NCBI RefSeq assembly: GCF_028750875.1
Contig: NW_026542595.1
Coordinates: 77,431,386-77,495,385, forward strand
Length of the DNA: 64,000 nt
Source of the DNA: Macrosteles quadrilineatus
Taxonomy: Eukaryota; Arthropoda; Insecta; Hemiptera; Cicadellidae
Direction: 5' to 3'
The notes beneath the pieces are model-generated. The model saw only the letters and a list, made by a program, of their open reading frames with translations. It ran no database searches and was not told the origin of the DNA. Of the stretch, positions 26,136 to 39,552 are shown in pieces. How positions within the stretch are numbered: position 1 is the first letter of the stretch; every line of letters begins with the position of its first letter. The position numbers were made by a program, and so were the translations under genes.

Positions 26136-26747
26136 ATACTTTATAATTTAGTAATAATGTTTGTAACTATTTAAAGACACTCAAGATGGTATCAAGTTTA
26201 TTCATTAAAAAAAAAATTACTTACAGTAAAATTACTAATAAGGATTTTAAAATAATGAGAAATAAAGTTATTTTAGTCATTGACTTTTAAAGCTTAAGGT
26301 TTGTCGAATAAATGTTGTGTGATTACCTTAATCCTTCATAAAAGGAAAAAGTTTGACAGGTTGTCGTTAAATTATTTGCACATCAGTTTTGCAAAAGTGC
26401 AAGAATTAATAAATATGATCAGAAATGCCTCATATTCAATTGCTGTAGCTAGTGAAGTCAGCATAGTCCTCGAATCTTCTCCAGAGCCACACAATTAAAT
26501 CCTATCACAAACCAAGCGGATCCCAAAAATTAATTCTTTCCGATTTTGTTATTGAAATCCCACAATAGGATTAGGTTGTTTTTTCGTTGCCTTACATTAT
26601 AAGATGGCTAAATGCTTTGTAAACGGTTATCAATATATTTTAAACTGGAATATTAATTTGAAAACTTGTTATGGGAAACATAACATTGACAATCAAACTC
26701 TGGTTTACTTCACAACTACTATATTTTAAAAACCATCTGCAATTTTT
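26136..26747. other. Non-coding stretch
   Basis: No gene recognised. The 65-codon frame at 26301-26498 has no motif. Confidence 0.5.
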
Positions 26748-26906
26748 ATTGGCGGACTCTTTAACCTTGCATATGCCCGCCTACAAAGGCACTGGGCCTG
26801 TGCGTGGAACGTATCCAGAAAAGCGTGGGGTGAGCCAGTACTAACAGTACAAGGGTGAACTGGACTGTTACCAGGCACTACCAACTAAACCACTAACTCA
26901 ATAAAC
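26748..26906 (-). mobile_element. tRNA-derived SINE, minus-strand copy
   Basis: The complement matches the body of the SINE at 29203-29437: cagttcacccttgtactgt, ggctcacccc, ccacgcac, gggca-atgcaaggttaaa and the closing gccgcc-like block. The tRNA head is partly deleted: an A-box-like tagtggtttagttggtag remains and the B box is not visible. Confidence 0.65.
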
Positions 26907-29202
26907 GTAAGGGTTACGGTTACATTTAAATATCGTTAATCCTCAAGTATGAAGGATAAAACTCTTAAATTTATTTAGCATAACTATAGAGATAAAGTGT
27001 AAATATAAAACGCATATGTCCTAGACCAAAAGATTAAATAAATAACCACAAATTAGACTCAAAACATTTATTTTTCTAATATTAAGTTAATAACGTTATA
27101 GTTTCTTGTTTCAACCCAGAATATTTTTTAGTTGAGGTTAATTCTTACGTAATCGTAAGGCTTACATTGTCATTTCCAGAGAACATAGTGAATATAATTT
27201 TACGATAGTTATTAGTGGAAATTTAGGAAGCTTATTGCAGAATAAATATATTAATTTTGCAGAACATTTATATGGTCCAATGATACGAAAGTTGTCAACG
27301 GTGAACAATTTATTACAAATTAAGAATTTTCATTGAAATGAAACCAGTTTGGATATTTTTTTTATTAGCAATTTATGAGAGTGATTTGTAAAATAAACGT
27401 TGTTTTAAACTACAGTATTTTGGGATAAGTATAAAACGACTAATAGTGATCAATGAAGTTTGGCAATCGTTAGTTGACCAAAGCTGGGTCTGAGGTTGTT
27501 AAACAATCACTGATAATGTTGAAATTAGTCAAACGTTTCTATTCAACTCAGACTCAGCGGATTACTCCTTGACATAATCTAGTGAAGATTACATTGCAAA
27601 TATTCCCCGTATCATTCTTCTTATAAACTCATCGCAACACTCCATACTTAATAGATACTTAAATTAAACCCAGTTAAAACTAACCAATTTTGGTAGAATA
27701 GTTATGTAATTACAAGTTACAATTTACAGGTAGAAAGAAACAATTATATGACGTTTTCAACATATTTTTGTTCTAAGGTGTTTTCTAACCTCAAGATTAT
27801 CCAATGAAAACATAATAGATATAAATATGCAGTGGCAATCGAAATATGAAGTATCAAATTCTACCTTTTTTTCAGACGTGAAAAATAAAACGTGCATGTT
27901 TGCGGAAAACTCAATCGAATCTCTGTTTTCAATTTACATTCGAGCACGCATTTGAGAACCTTCTCTGGATAAAAAATATGTGGTAACAAAGAAAAGGTAT
28001 GTTAAATTCAGCAAAATTTACTTAGGACATTTTGCAAGAACATTCGAATATACAGATTTGATTCTTAATATAACTGTATCGTTAGTGTACTTTAATTTGT
28101 CTTTCCTGTAAATTATCGACAAAACGATTACCTACAAACCTTTGTTGTGACACAGTTAATTAAATGGGAAAGGTCAAAGACCTCCGTTAGTCTTACTAAT
28201 GGATATCTTCGATTGTTTATCAGTTACTGAAACTTCATTAGTCTGTTAACCGACGTTACTTGTTCTTAATTAATACATTTCTAGATCAGTGTAAATTTGT
28301 ATAGTATTACCTTAATGCTGTAAAATGTGGTTAAAAGAGAAGAGGGTTTTAATTTGACTTTTCAAAATGTATAAATTGTCATATAGAATCTCTCATGTCT
28401 TTCGTAAGTAAAAAATGATTATGTTTTCTAACTATGGTTAGTATGAAACCGCTTTTGTAAGAATTAAAACACATTCTTTCACCATTTTTTCTTAAAATCA
28501 ACCGTATGTTGTCGTTAATTTACAATGAATTTATTAAGAGACATATTTAAGAACATACTTGTACGTTTTGGACCTTATCAAAATACTGTTTGTTAATAGC
28601 CTTTTTTACAAATATCGATAACATTTTTATAAATAAGCTATTACAGTCCTTAGCAACCACGGAAGCCTATTCAGGGAGGTCTATTTGTGTTAGTCATTAA
28701 ATTGTATCATTAATTGTTACAGCAGATTATAAAGATATACAAAACACATTTTTCGTACATTACCATCTTTCCTGTATGATGATGATTTGTATGTACTATG
28801 TGTCTAATTCCTCATCCGTTCGTAATGGAGGAGCAGTATACGCTATACACCCAATCTATCGACAGCCTCGAATTTACATATAATGTCTACTAGTGTAATG
28901 GTGTGCTTGGTACAAACAGAAGTTTTTCCCTACTTGAACTGAAATCTTAACCTAAAACTAGACGCAGTAAAATCTTAAAATGCATCAGGAAATATAAGAG
29001 TCAGTTAAACACCAGTCGAGTTGCTGAATGGCTTTGAGTACCGTCTTAATATTGGCGTTGAATAAATGTAGATACTTTTTTCAGCATTCTTAAATTTTAC
29101 ATTATAGATAAGACAAAGCTGAGTGAATCTACAGGAACGAATCACTATTTCAAACGCTAACAATATACCACTGCCTTTATTCAGGTTAACAGTCGGTTTA
29201 GT
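26907..29202. other. Non-coding stretch
   Basis: No gene supported. The segment around 27885-27965 (gtttgcggaaaactcaatcg, tctctgttttcaattt, gagcacgcatttg) is an inverted partial match to 43388-43470. Confidence 0.5.
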
Positions 29203-29437
29203 GAGTCGGTGGCTCAGTCGGTAGCGTCGCGGACTTCGGGCCCAAGGCAGCGATGTCGTGGGTTCGGATCCTGGTCACTGCCGATAACATTTTATCAGTA
29301 CAGTTCACCTTTGTACTGTACCGGCTCACTCCTTGCTTTGCTGTTAACGATCCACGCACGGGCGCTTAGTCTATGTGGACGGGCAAATGCAAGGTTAAAA
29401 GAGGCCGCCAACCTCTTTAAAAAAAAAAAAAAAAACA
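29203..29437 (+). mobile_element. tRNA-derived SINE with poly(A) tail
   Basis: The head carries an A box (gtggctcagtcggtagcg) and a B box (gggttcggatcc) about 40 bp apart, as in tRNA-derived promoters. A body follows, and then a run of about 17 A at 29420-29437. The head does not close as a full tRNA. A second, truncated copy lies at 26748-26906. The 77-codon open frame inside it is incidental. Confidence 0.8.
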
Positions 29438-29711
29438 ATTAATAATTATTTAAACCAAAAGATTAGTATACATGAGAGATAATAATGTTAAATAGACGAG
29501 ACATCTTGCGTAGCTTGGTTACTAAACCATGCGCCCTGTTAGTCAAATAATAAATAAAAAGTTGGTTAAAACGTATTATCGTACAACTGTAAAATACATG
29601 AAATAAAAAAAACATAATTGCAAGTGTAAACAAAACAAAATTACAAATATTTAAATTCCACAATTATAAATTTCTTAGAGAAATCTTCTTCGCACCTATC
29701 AATACTAAAGT

Positions 29712-31550
29712 ATTCAAATCAAATCAAATCCATTTATTGCCATCAACATTATAAATACATGTATAGCAACGTCATACAATTTCATCACAGTATATCCATT
29801 AACGTACTTAATATGTTCTACAAATTCTTTGACCTTATACACACATAAATCACACAAAATATTTCTAATAGTAAATTTAAATTGTTGTATTTCAAGACAT
29901 TTAATGTGAGCAGGTAACATATTATACAATATTTTGCCAAACTCACTAAAGTTATTGATTGTGGTCATAAAATTACATTGGTTTGGACGGAGAAAAGTGT
30001 TTTGTCTGGTAAAATGGTTGTGAACCGAATGATTTGTAGGGAACTCTCTAATATTACTTTTAATATACAGTAAACAATCTAAAATGTACAGAGAAGTGAC
30101 AGTTAAAATTCCAAGTTTCTTGAATAATGGCTTACAATGTATTTCACTGTAAACATTGAATATTGCTCTAACAGCTTTCTTTTGCAACATTTGCAGCTTT
30201 TTAATACTACCAGAATGACCCCACACAACAATACTATAGGACAAATGACTTTGAATGTGAGCAAAATAAATGGATTTCAACACATCTATACTAACAAAAG
30301 GTCTAAGTTTTCTAATCATAAATGTACCCTTGGCAACTTTTTTACAAACCATATCAATCTGAGAATCCCACTTAATGTTAGGATGTACTAATACTCCCAA
30401 AAACTTAACACTATCTGAACAGGTACTTGATAAACTAAATTCAATATTCTGTGTTTTGCTACGGTTTATACACAATGAATTGGCAGCAGTCCAGTCCTCG
30501 ATTACAGAGTTAGTAGTATGTAGAAGATTTTTAATTAAGGAAGAACATTTAGAATTTATCTGGACAGCTAAATCATCAGCATACATATAAGATTTAATAT
30601 TATCATTACTTAATGCAGAAGTTAAATCATTTATATAAACAATAAACATAGTAGGTCCTAGAATTGATCCTTGTGGTATGCCTGAATGAACAGAGAGATA
30701 TAAAGAGAAGCATCCATTATAATACACAGATTGATATCGGTCCGTTAAATATGATTGCAAAAAATCCAAAGATGTTTGATCAAAACCATAATATTTCAAC
30801 TTTTTTAACAATATATCATGTGAGATGGTATCAAAAGCCTTGGACATATCAAACCAGCTACCTAATACTTTGTTTTTAGCATCCAAGCCGTTGACACAGT
30901 GTTTCATAAAACTAACAATAGCATTACTGGTGCCTCTGTTAGGCCTAAAACCAAACTGATCATCTGAGAACAATGAATTTAGTTTAAAATACTTAATTAT
31001 TTTACTATTTAACAAAACTTCAAATATTAAAAAAAACAGGAATTATTGACACTGGGCGATAATTAGCATAATCTATTTTCACACCCTTCTTAAACAAAGG
31101 TACAAATTTAGACAATTTGAGATGAATAGGAAATACACAATCATCAATACACTGATTATACAAATAGGCCAAAACCTCGACGATAAATGGAGCAGCATGT
31201 TTAACAATCAATGAATTAATATTATAAACATCCGAACTAATACCATTACTAAGTGAAAAAATTGCACTGTATACTTCCTCTACACTTACATTACTAATAG
31301 AAAAAACAGATGAAATATCACAGGATCTCTGGTAACTTAGCTTATCAAGATAAAAAGACACATCATGTTTAGAACTAGGTATGCTATGCTGAATAGAACT
31401 CACATTACTTAGAAAGAATTTATTAAAACTATTACTTGACAGTTTTGTTGTTTGTAGATCATCTGATCCTTTATCATATAAATTAAAATTTTCTTTAATT
31501 ACAATCTTCTTCTTAGTTGCCATGCTTAAAAACATATTCAAAACAAGAAA
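29712..31550 (-). mobile_element. 5'-truncated non-LTR retrotransposon
   Basis: The minus-strand element consists of the region between endonuclease and RT plus the RT domain, ending with AATAAA and a short (GATTT)n tail on the minus strand (attcaaatcaaatcaaatcc on the plus strand). No endonuclease is present upstream, so the copy is 5'-truncated at about 31550. Tail type and RT motifs suit the CR1/jockey group. Target duplication not resolved. Confidence 0.75.
29714..31541 (-). pseudogene. LINE reverse transcriptase, frameshifted
   Basis: Two frames continue one protein. The upstream part (31541 down to 31020) ends in NYRPVSIIPV, the conserved RT entry motif. The downstream part (31015 down to 29714) carries FGFRPNRGTSNAI, the palm block FDMSKAFDTISHDIL, SGIPQGSILGPTMF and the catalytic YMYADD. 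The frames differ by one base at a run of eight T (on the minus strand) around 31028-31035, so a single-base insertion in the homopolymer explains the break. The last residues read into the 3' UTR and tail. Without an endonuclease this copy cannot be autonomous. Class (CR1 or jockey-like) is inferred from motifs only. Confidence 0.85.
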
Positions 31551-34282
31551 ATGGTGATGGGTGAAAAATCAGTAATGGGTGATGCTCTCTATCTTTGTTT
31601 ATGCAAAATCAAATAAGGTAACAGCATTGGCATGTTTAACAGTGGCTTTACTGCCTCTTCATAATGTGGTCCAGACGTGCTAAGTAAACAAGTAAGATTG
31701 TGTTTATGTAGAAGCCTCTAGGGTAGCCATCTCGTTGTCTGCAGCACCTTGTTGTTTATTTCCTCTTGCGGCTCAATCTCAGTATTATACCCAAAGTTAT
31801 TTATGTACGTAAAATAACGAATTCTTACTTTTTTATTAGGATTCATCCTTAACACAAGACCATTAACATAACATCTCCTTACAATTGCGGTGTCTTCCGT
31901 TTTGTGGTACAGTAATTCCATTTCCCGGTCAGTCCATTTTGCGGTCAAGGGTGGATATTCGTCTAAGGGAGGGGCTGTTTCTATTTTGCGGTCAGGTTTC
32001 GATCCCTAGAAAACCTGATTAAACTGTACGAATAGTGGATACTAAACATATAGTAGATTTAATTAATTTTAAGATCACAATTAAGTCCCTATATACGCAG
32101 AGCAGCAACACTTTTTCATTTTTACAAATTTCGAGGCTTATATCTTCATGAAGCGTTGTCGGCGGAGCCATATTTATATTGAAAGACAGATTTTATAAAC
32201 TCGAAAATCATGTATGAATATACTTATCCTTCGAAAAATTTGAATGTAGGTAGGTCTTATCTTATCTGGGAGAGGTGGAAACACAACTAACTGGTGTCGT
32301 TTCCATTCTTTCCAAGTCAACATCGATTGTATTTTGTATTTTGTGTTAATTGGTCACTACAACCTTTTAAAGTTCCATCCATGAAAAACACTAGTTTTGT
32401 TTTCCGGCGCATGGTTTCCGGTACATACTCCTACTGGTGTACACCATGCGTGATCCACCTGGACTTGTTCTGGGGAGTTTTAAAATATGTGAACGCAAAC
32501 TTAAAGTTGTTTGAGGCCCGCCACTTTCAGGTTGATTGCAAAATAGACTATACTACTCTTGACCGAAAATGAACACAACCACTGTCAGCCCCCTAACAAT
32601 TTCCCTCCGTCATAAAAACTATCACTGCCCTAGAGCCTCTATGAGATTAGACATATCTGCTTCACTTCAAACTTAATAGAATTACGCTCAATTTGGATAA
32701 ATAAATTACCAATTATCTTTTACGTTTCTCTTTTACAACGCTTCCTTCATTTTTTATTAAATAGTAAAAACCAACTTATCCGATTGAATTTATTCCATGT
32801 TACCTTGACTTAACTAATTTAATCCTAACCGTAAGTAGAATTTACCTAAGGGTTGAATATTTTCCCTATGTTATCTGAGAATGTTTACCAGTACACCACC
32901 GGGCTATGCGACTAAATAAACTTACTCCGGGGAAATAAGGTTTATTTAAAGTTGTGTGGGGGTAAGGTTGCTTAAACAACTTTCGTTTTAATTAAATGTA
33001 TATCGAAACCTTTAGATGTAATAATTTAAAAATAATAAAGTTAAAGTCCGGTTCATAAATTATATATGTATTTTTTATTTATTATCAATAAATATGTCAG
33101 ATATATTATTTTATATCGTATGGAGATTGGATGGCTAAAGTCCGCCCTGATTATTTCTGTATGATTCTAGTTATTTTCAATAAAATCCATACGATACTTG
33201 ATAAAATTTGATCTGAGATAGCCCTACAAGCTAAAAGTGGATATTGATAGATATTTCATTACGTATCTTAGTTTAATTATAATCAAAAGGCTATCGTGAC
33301 GAGCTGTATTATTTACTTAAAGAAAAACTCAATAATTCTATCTTTTCGTCTTAATTCAAATGATTTTTACAGCTTAGTTTTTAAAACTAAAAATATAAAC
33401 AGCTACTTGATAGATTCGGTACATACTATATAAAAATCTGTTTTGAGAGCTTGCCGTGATAACTCTTTTAAGATCGTACCTTATTTTAAACAACAGGTTA
33501 TAATAATATATGACCTGCATAATTTTATAGTCCTAAAGCTACGTCTACGTCTAAGACTTACAATAAAGATAAATCAAGATTTGTAAGCCATAACTCCCGC
33601 TAACATATACCAAATTATTACACCTTATAATTATTAGCACTAGATTATTGTACCTTATTGTATATACCAACGTTATTAGAGAAAACTAATTCAACAATTG
33701 TTTGCACGAGCCATGAACGTCATTCGTCTTTGAAACAAAAGCACAAACCTTTGCTGCAAGGATTGTGTCCAAGTCAGTGTACGGTTTCAGAGAGTCTCTG
33801 TTTTGTAACTTAATCATAAGGTAACCAGATATTCCGAGGTCCCTCACCCTCAAGAGAAACCTTTTGTCAACTTTTTGTTTCACAAAAATAAGTTTATACG
33901 TGAGTTTGCGTTATGGGTAACCAAGCATTAATTATTGAACAGATCCATAACTCATAATTGTTTTCAACAGTTTTGAATGTTTAGCCACTAAGCTTGTACA
34001 AGATAAAGGAAGTGTTATTTTTAAGCACAGAGAAGAGTCTGTGCCTCAACCCTCTTATCAGAAGGTATTAATTTTCAGTTATCACTAGAATGCAGGCTGG
34101 CGCTAAATGAAACCGCGACTTTACTTGGTGATTGTCAAAATAGAAGATTGCAGAGTATTGTGTTATGACTAAATAACGACGCATTGAAAACGAAAAATTA
34201 AACCTAGACATTATGGAAATACATATTATAAATTCGAATTTACTTTTATTAACATTATTATAATACATCTAAGTTATTATTC
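31551..34282. other. Non-coding stretch
   Basis: No gene supported. A 76-codon minus frame (31718-31948) has balanced composition but no recognised domain. The phrase ttttgcggtca occurs twice near 31934 and 31993. Ends tatcgtatgga and tccatacgata bracket an ~80-bp inverted structure at 33114-33196. Confidence 0.45.
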
Positions 34283-34425
34283 CAGAGGTTAAATGCCTTT
34301 TTGTGTCATTGTAATCCTTGGTTTCCGGATAGTGACTGGACATATGAACACTTAAGTGTTGAAACTGGTCGCTATCCAGACTACCAAGGATTACAGTGAC
34401 AACAAAAAGGTCTTTAACCTCTAGA
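34283..34425. repeat. 143-bp hairpin-forming palindrome
   Basis: The left arm (agaggttaaatgcctttttg, gtaatccttggt, ctgg) pairs with the right arm (caaaaaggtctttaacctct, accaaggattac), centred on the perfect palindrome aacacttaagtgtt near 34350. It looks like a small fold-back MITE. Nothing coding. Confidence 0.75.
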
Positions 34426-35191
34426 AAGATATTGTTGGTAAGTAATCCGGAAGGCAACACCTCAAAATAAAGTCTTATATAGTTTTAGGAGCTGTAATTA
34501 ATGCATTAATTGTTATACTTATTTATTTCTATGTTTTCAGGTAAGGATAACAACCAATTGGGGCGTACGTAAGTAAAACTAAAATGATGAAATGTTTGTA
34601 ATTGAAAGGAATGTTTGTAATTAGAGAGTAAGTTATGAGATATGTGAGAAGATACGTGATTAGGAAGATTTTTAACTTCAAATATTTTATTTTTTGTATA
34701 AATCATGAGAATACTCGAGGTTTGAGTTTTAGAGTTATTAAAACAGTTAGAGAGAAAAGAAGGAAACGACTCTGTTGAATATTTCAGGGAAAAATAAACA
34801 CTAAAAACAATCAAGGGCAAAAAAATTGAGTACAGTTTTATATTTCTTCAACGAGAAAACACAAACAAAACCAATCATAATCAAAACCACATGTTAATAT
34901 TCTAAAACCCAAACAAATTGTTATAACCAGACCAAATAAAAAATATTTTAATGTTAAAACATATTATGTCTTGAAGACAGACTAATGACAACATGCATTT
35001 TAAATTGATATAATGCTTTAAAGTAATCGTACAACCAAAACCCAATATCGTTTTTCTTAGAATACACCGTTTAACTGTTTTCCATTACGCTCTTTAAAAA
35101 TAGGTCGATGATAGATAGTTGCAACACTGGATTTGGACACATTCTTGTCTATGATGTCAAGTAATCGTCAAAAAACAGACAAACAGACATA
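34426..35191. other. Non-coding stretch
   Basis: No gene seen. The 104-codon minus frame at 34506-34820 is low-complexity, Ser/Asn/Phe-rich and without motifs. Confidence 0.5.
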
Positions 35192-36122
35192 CAGGGTGTT
35201 GAAAATGTCTGGAACCAACATTATATCTGGTGAGTGGTTAAAGAAAATCAACTGACATTTTGTGTATGGATATACTATGGTTTTACCTATCTTTTGGTGC
35301 CTTATGAAATTTTTTACCACTTATAGGGAACGTCCTGTGGAGGATGCAGTAAAAAGTTTTAATAGAAGCCTATGGTAAATGATACATCATTTTAAAGGCC
35401 AGTTTTTTCTGAGTAAGGAGCCGCAAGTTTCATCTCAAAAGGACCACCCTAGCAAAAATGGCGACTGTTTGAAATTTAAAAACCCACTTATAGGGAACGT
35501 CCTGTGGAGGATGCAGTAAAAAGTTTTAATGGAAGCCTATGATAAATGATACATCATTTTAAAGGCCATTTTTTTTCTGAGTAAGGAGCCACAAGTTTTA
35601 TCTCAAAAGGACCATCCTAGCGAAAATGGCGACTGTTTGAAGTTTTTGAAAATAATTGAAAGCTTAATTGGTATTTCTGTTAAAAATAAGTTTAGTAAAA
35701 CAACACAAACAACTTAGTTAAATGTTTTTTTCAGTCATTTTTCAGTTCACCACGTGATAAACTACTGTACTTCGTAACTGGCTTGTAATAGCATTTAAAG
35801 GAAACAAATACGGACCATTTAAATAGCAATGTTTTTAAATTTCAAACAGTCGCCATTTTTGCTAGGGTGGTCCTTTTGAGATGAAACTTGCGGCTCCTTA
35901 CTCAGAAAAAACTGGCCTTTAAAATGATGTATCATTTACCATAGGCTTCTATTAAAACCTTTTACTGCATCCTCCACAGGACGTTCCCTATAAGTGGTAA
36001 AAAATGTCATAAGGCACCAAAAGATAGGTAAAACCATAGTATATCCATACACAAAATGTCAGTTGATTTTCTTCAACCACTCACCAGATATAATGTTGGT
36101 TCCAGACATTTTCAACACCCTG
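35192..36122. mobile_element. Mariner-type MITE, 931 bp, with internal duplication
   Basis: The left end CAGGGTGTTGAAAATGTCTG is mirrored by the right end (cattttcaacaccctg). TA flanks both sides (35190-35191 and 36123-36124). The inverted arms are about 270 bp. Part of the left arm (about 35312-35475, starting cacttatagggaacgtcctg) is duplicated in tandem at about 35466-35640. No transposase. The inner blocks catcattttaaaggcc and aaaatggcgactgt are shared with the element at 8648-9425, so both belong to one broad family. Confidence 0.85.
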
Positions 36123-36124
36123 TA

Positions 36125-37466
36125 TATACAAGACACACAATCGACCACAATCGAGTCCAACTTTTGCGGAACTCACAAAAAAGGTCCGCCTCCTTAGTGT
36201 TGGAAAAACTATTTTTATAGCACATGCGGGTCGCAGTCTGACCACCCAATAATTAATTCATACAGTACTTTTTAAAACCCAGTTTAAGCTTTGAAAAAGA
36301 ATATTAAAATGAATCAATACCCTCAATGTTTATAAAGTTTATTATTAAACGTTTCAAAATCAAAACGAATTCAATTTTGGCCCTTTTGAAAAACAAATGC
36401 CTTTATTATTTTAACTAAATAAATAACCTTACCTGATGTACGATCATTTTCGTGTTTCAGTTTCATAAATGAACACGTTTGCTCCTTATGACGAGCTAAG
36501 GGTGATGGGCTCCCACAAAGCATATCCAAGAATGGGCCTTGAAAGAGGTTCCTATAGTACCTTCTACAATAGGCTTTCTTTGTACACAACAATGTTTTGA
36601 TAGTGTATTTTACTTTGACATTCTCAAACAACTTCCCTTAGATTTAACGGATTCCTTTACATTTATGTTTGTATCACAGCGGGGTTGATAGGGTGATTTC
36701 AAAACGTAGCATGTATTGCAATTATTTACTAAATAAAAGTCGTATTCTATTACGTTTGAAAACCAACATTAGTCAGACTACTGCAATAACCATTACTTAA
36801 ATTTCTTAAATTTTAAAGTGCACCCCAAATTAATTTAATGTCCCAAATTTATGATAATATTAAACTTTATTGCACAATTTGAAATATTTTATCTTTTTAC
36901 ATCATGTTACCTACAGGAGAGCAGCGTAAATGTACAAGGTATCCTCTGGTGGGATTTGAGGTGTAAATTCACATGTCAATAACTCAAGAGGTTTTCCATA
37001 CTGGATGGAGATTATGGAAACTGATATTTCACATAACCTAAGGTTAAACCTATCTCATCTTACGCAAATATCAACCGAAGTATATTCGTTAATAGAGAAT
37101 GAAAGCATTACAATTATATCCGTGGCACAATTATATATACGATGGCTGCATGAGAAATAGTATTCCTCCGAAAACTGAAATTGTAATGTTCGCAAGACTT
37201 AACAGCAGGCAGTAACTACTTAGCCGCTAATGACAAATTTATTATCCCCTACTTTACAGTCTTTCTTTCGCCGTTTTAAACGTACTTTCGTGTCACTATG
37301 GTTCCTGGATGAGAGCGAAATATAAATATCATTTGAACCGAACTGTTTGTTGAACAAGAATATTTAGCAAAACTGTATAACCGATAAATTTAGAAAATAT
37401 CCTAAGCACCTGGTTAACATTTATAATTTGTTTCGTCCAACTGTTGTAAACTTTAATGTTAATAAG
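36125..37466. other. Non-coding stretch
   Basis: No gene supported. The 86-codon minus frame at 36371-36631 shows no recognisable domain. Confidence 0.5.
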
Positions 37467-37697
37467 CCTTCACACAACAGATGACGTACTAACAAATAAC
37501 ATATTCATTTGCCGCTTTACATTCCGCCAGTCTCGGCGCCTGCAGCATGGGAAGGACGATTGTCTGAGAGCAGCTGTCACTTCCAACACTGCAAACATCT
37601 CACTGAAGTTGTGAATGTTGTACAATGCGGGAAGAGGGACATTGTGTACATTCCGTGTGTGTTGAATATATCCATGCCTCTAAAACGATACTTCTAT
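37467..37697 (+). repeat. GC-richer dispersed repeat, copy B
   Basis: Partner of 25142-25355 in the same orientation, about 12.3 kb away. The central 130 bp differ at only a few sites (gacgac/gatgac, tcactcc/tcacttc). The outer part has small indels (ttgtacaaggtggg versus ttgtacaatgcggg). Confidence 0.85.
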
Positions 37698-39552
37698 CAT
37701 TTAGGAAAATGTTTAATGAATGTTATTTGGACTAACAAATGTTGACGTATATGTGTGGGTTAATATAGAAGTAAACTGTTAAGTATACATTTTAGTTAAA
37801 TTGTCTACCTTTATTGAGCATAACGATAAACTTTTATTTTCAAAACTAGGATAACTTCAAATTTGATTTACAAAAAAACTAAAATTTGTCATGTTTGCTC
37901 ATTTGTCCCTCTAAAGTAAATATAAACTAATCGTGCCTAACAATAGTAAAACATAAGTACGCTTGTGTATCACTGAAATTGAAATAACTTAAACCTTATT
38001 TTGTTACGTTGTTATTCGTGACACTTATTTCCACGGGATACCGTTGGTTTAATATACTATCATGGGGTATATTCTCATTTAGTATACTATATCCTTATGA
38101 AACCTTGTCGGCCGTCTTCAGTTTGATGATAAAGAAATATATTTGCTTCAAAGTAATTCCAGTACTTTTGTGTAAATGTAGTTAAACTAAATAACAGAAA
38201 AATAAAATACCGCTCCAGGACTTTTAGAAACATGAATGAAATAAATTAAGATCCATTTAACAAGCTCAAATTCATAATTTTATGATACCGGTGTTATGGA
38301 AAGAATAATCTTTTGAGGTCGGGTGTGGGCCGTGGGGCTCTCTGTTTTCTTTACAGATACCTTGCTCTCGATGAGCCATCGAGGTATGATGAAAATATTG
38401 CTTTAAAAAAATACATTTTCAAGGACGGTACTTATGAGTAAAGTGACTGTTATTATCTGAAAAGGATAGACAGTCTCCGACCTTTTGAGAACTCAGCATA
38501 GAAACAAATATATGTACACTTTTCTAATTCCCTCGCTAAATTAAGAGAAAATTTGAAACTACAGTTCACTGGCTGTTGGTTATGATGATGTCAGATGTTT
38601 AAGTTAACATACGATTATAAAATCGTGGAATTAAATAGTGTAAATATTTTAGTTCGTGTATATTACCTGTCAAAATACATCCTTTCAATGAATCGAATTG
38701 CATACAAAATGTAGAGCAATGTTACAAAAGTTATCAGCATTTATAGATCAGTAAACATCTTTTCTCTGAATATTGCTACAGATTTTATCGCATCTACTTC
38801 TAATTAAAGAAAAACTTTCATGACTCATTGATTTTAAATCGTATATTCATTGTAGAAACACATAAGATGGTTGCAACTTTTCAAATAAGGTAGTAATATT
38901 ATTTTACTACTGAGATTAGATGACGGAAGCCTGTATAAGTTTTTTCATACATGATAAAGTAAAACCAACAATTTATGGAATCTATTTGATGACAATTCAC
39001 ATTTAATTACAAGGATATTAACAAAATAACACAGCTAATTAGTATCAAAATTGATTTGATTGATTTTTTAAGACTTAACAGTCCCATGTAGTTGGAAGTA
39101 TCGAGGTTACAAAAAAAATCTCTTAAGCGTACACAATTCAATCAATATTAATGCATACCCTTATAATATGTAAGGATACAATCACCTTGTCAAAATGGAT
39201 AATAAAGAAGAAAAACTACAGTTGGTTTGTTGCTGCGGTTATGGGGTTTTTGGTCAGACGACTGAGGCAGACCGAGCTAGCACATTAGTTTACAGTTTTG
39301 TTGAGGAACTAAAGTTCTAGTTTATTTAGTTTGTGCATAATAGTCGCTAAAATGTAGGTTTTAATTAATTTCCTTATGACCAAAATGTAAATAATTTAAA
39401 TTTATAATCTTCCTTAGACTATGAACTACAGCCAAGGGGAAATTCCTTAGACAATCTAAAATCCTTTAAAAATAAGAGTAGTAGTCAAATTTAACGAACT
39501 TGCGGGTTTGAAATGGCAGAGAATTAAAAAATATATTTCATTCTGGAATGTA
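37698..39552. other. Non-coding stretch
   Basis: No gene or named repeat supported. Confidence 0.5.

Noticed and set aside
29209..29442. 77-codon frame
   Set aside because: Lies inside the SINE and reads into its poly(A) tail.
31718..31948. 76-codon minus frame beside the truncated LINE
   Set aside because: Composition is gene-like, but no motif, no homologous feature and no splice context supports it; left undecided.
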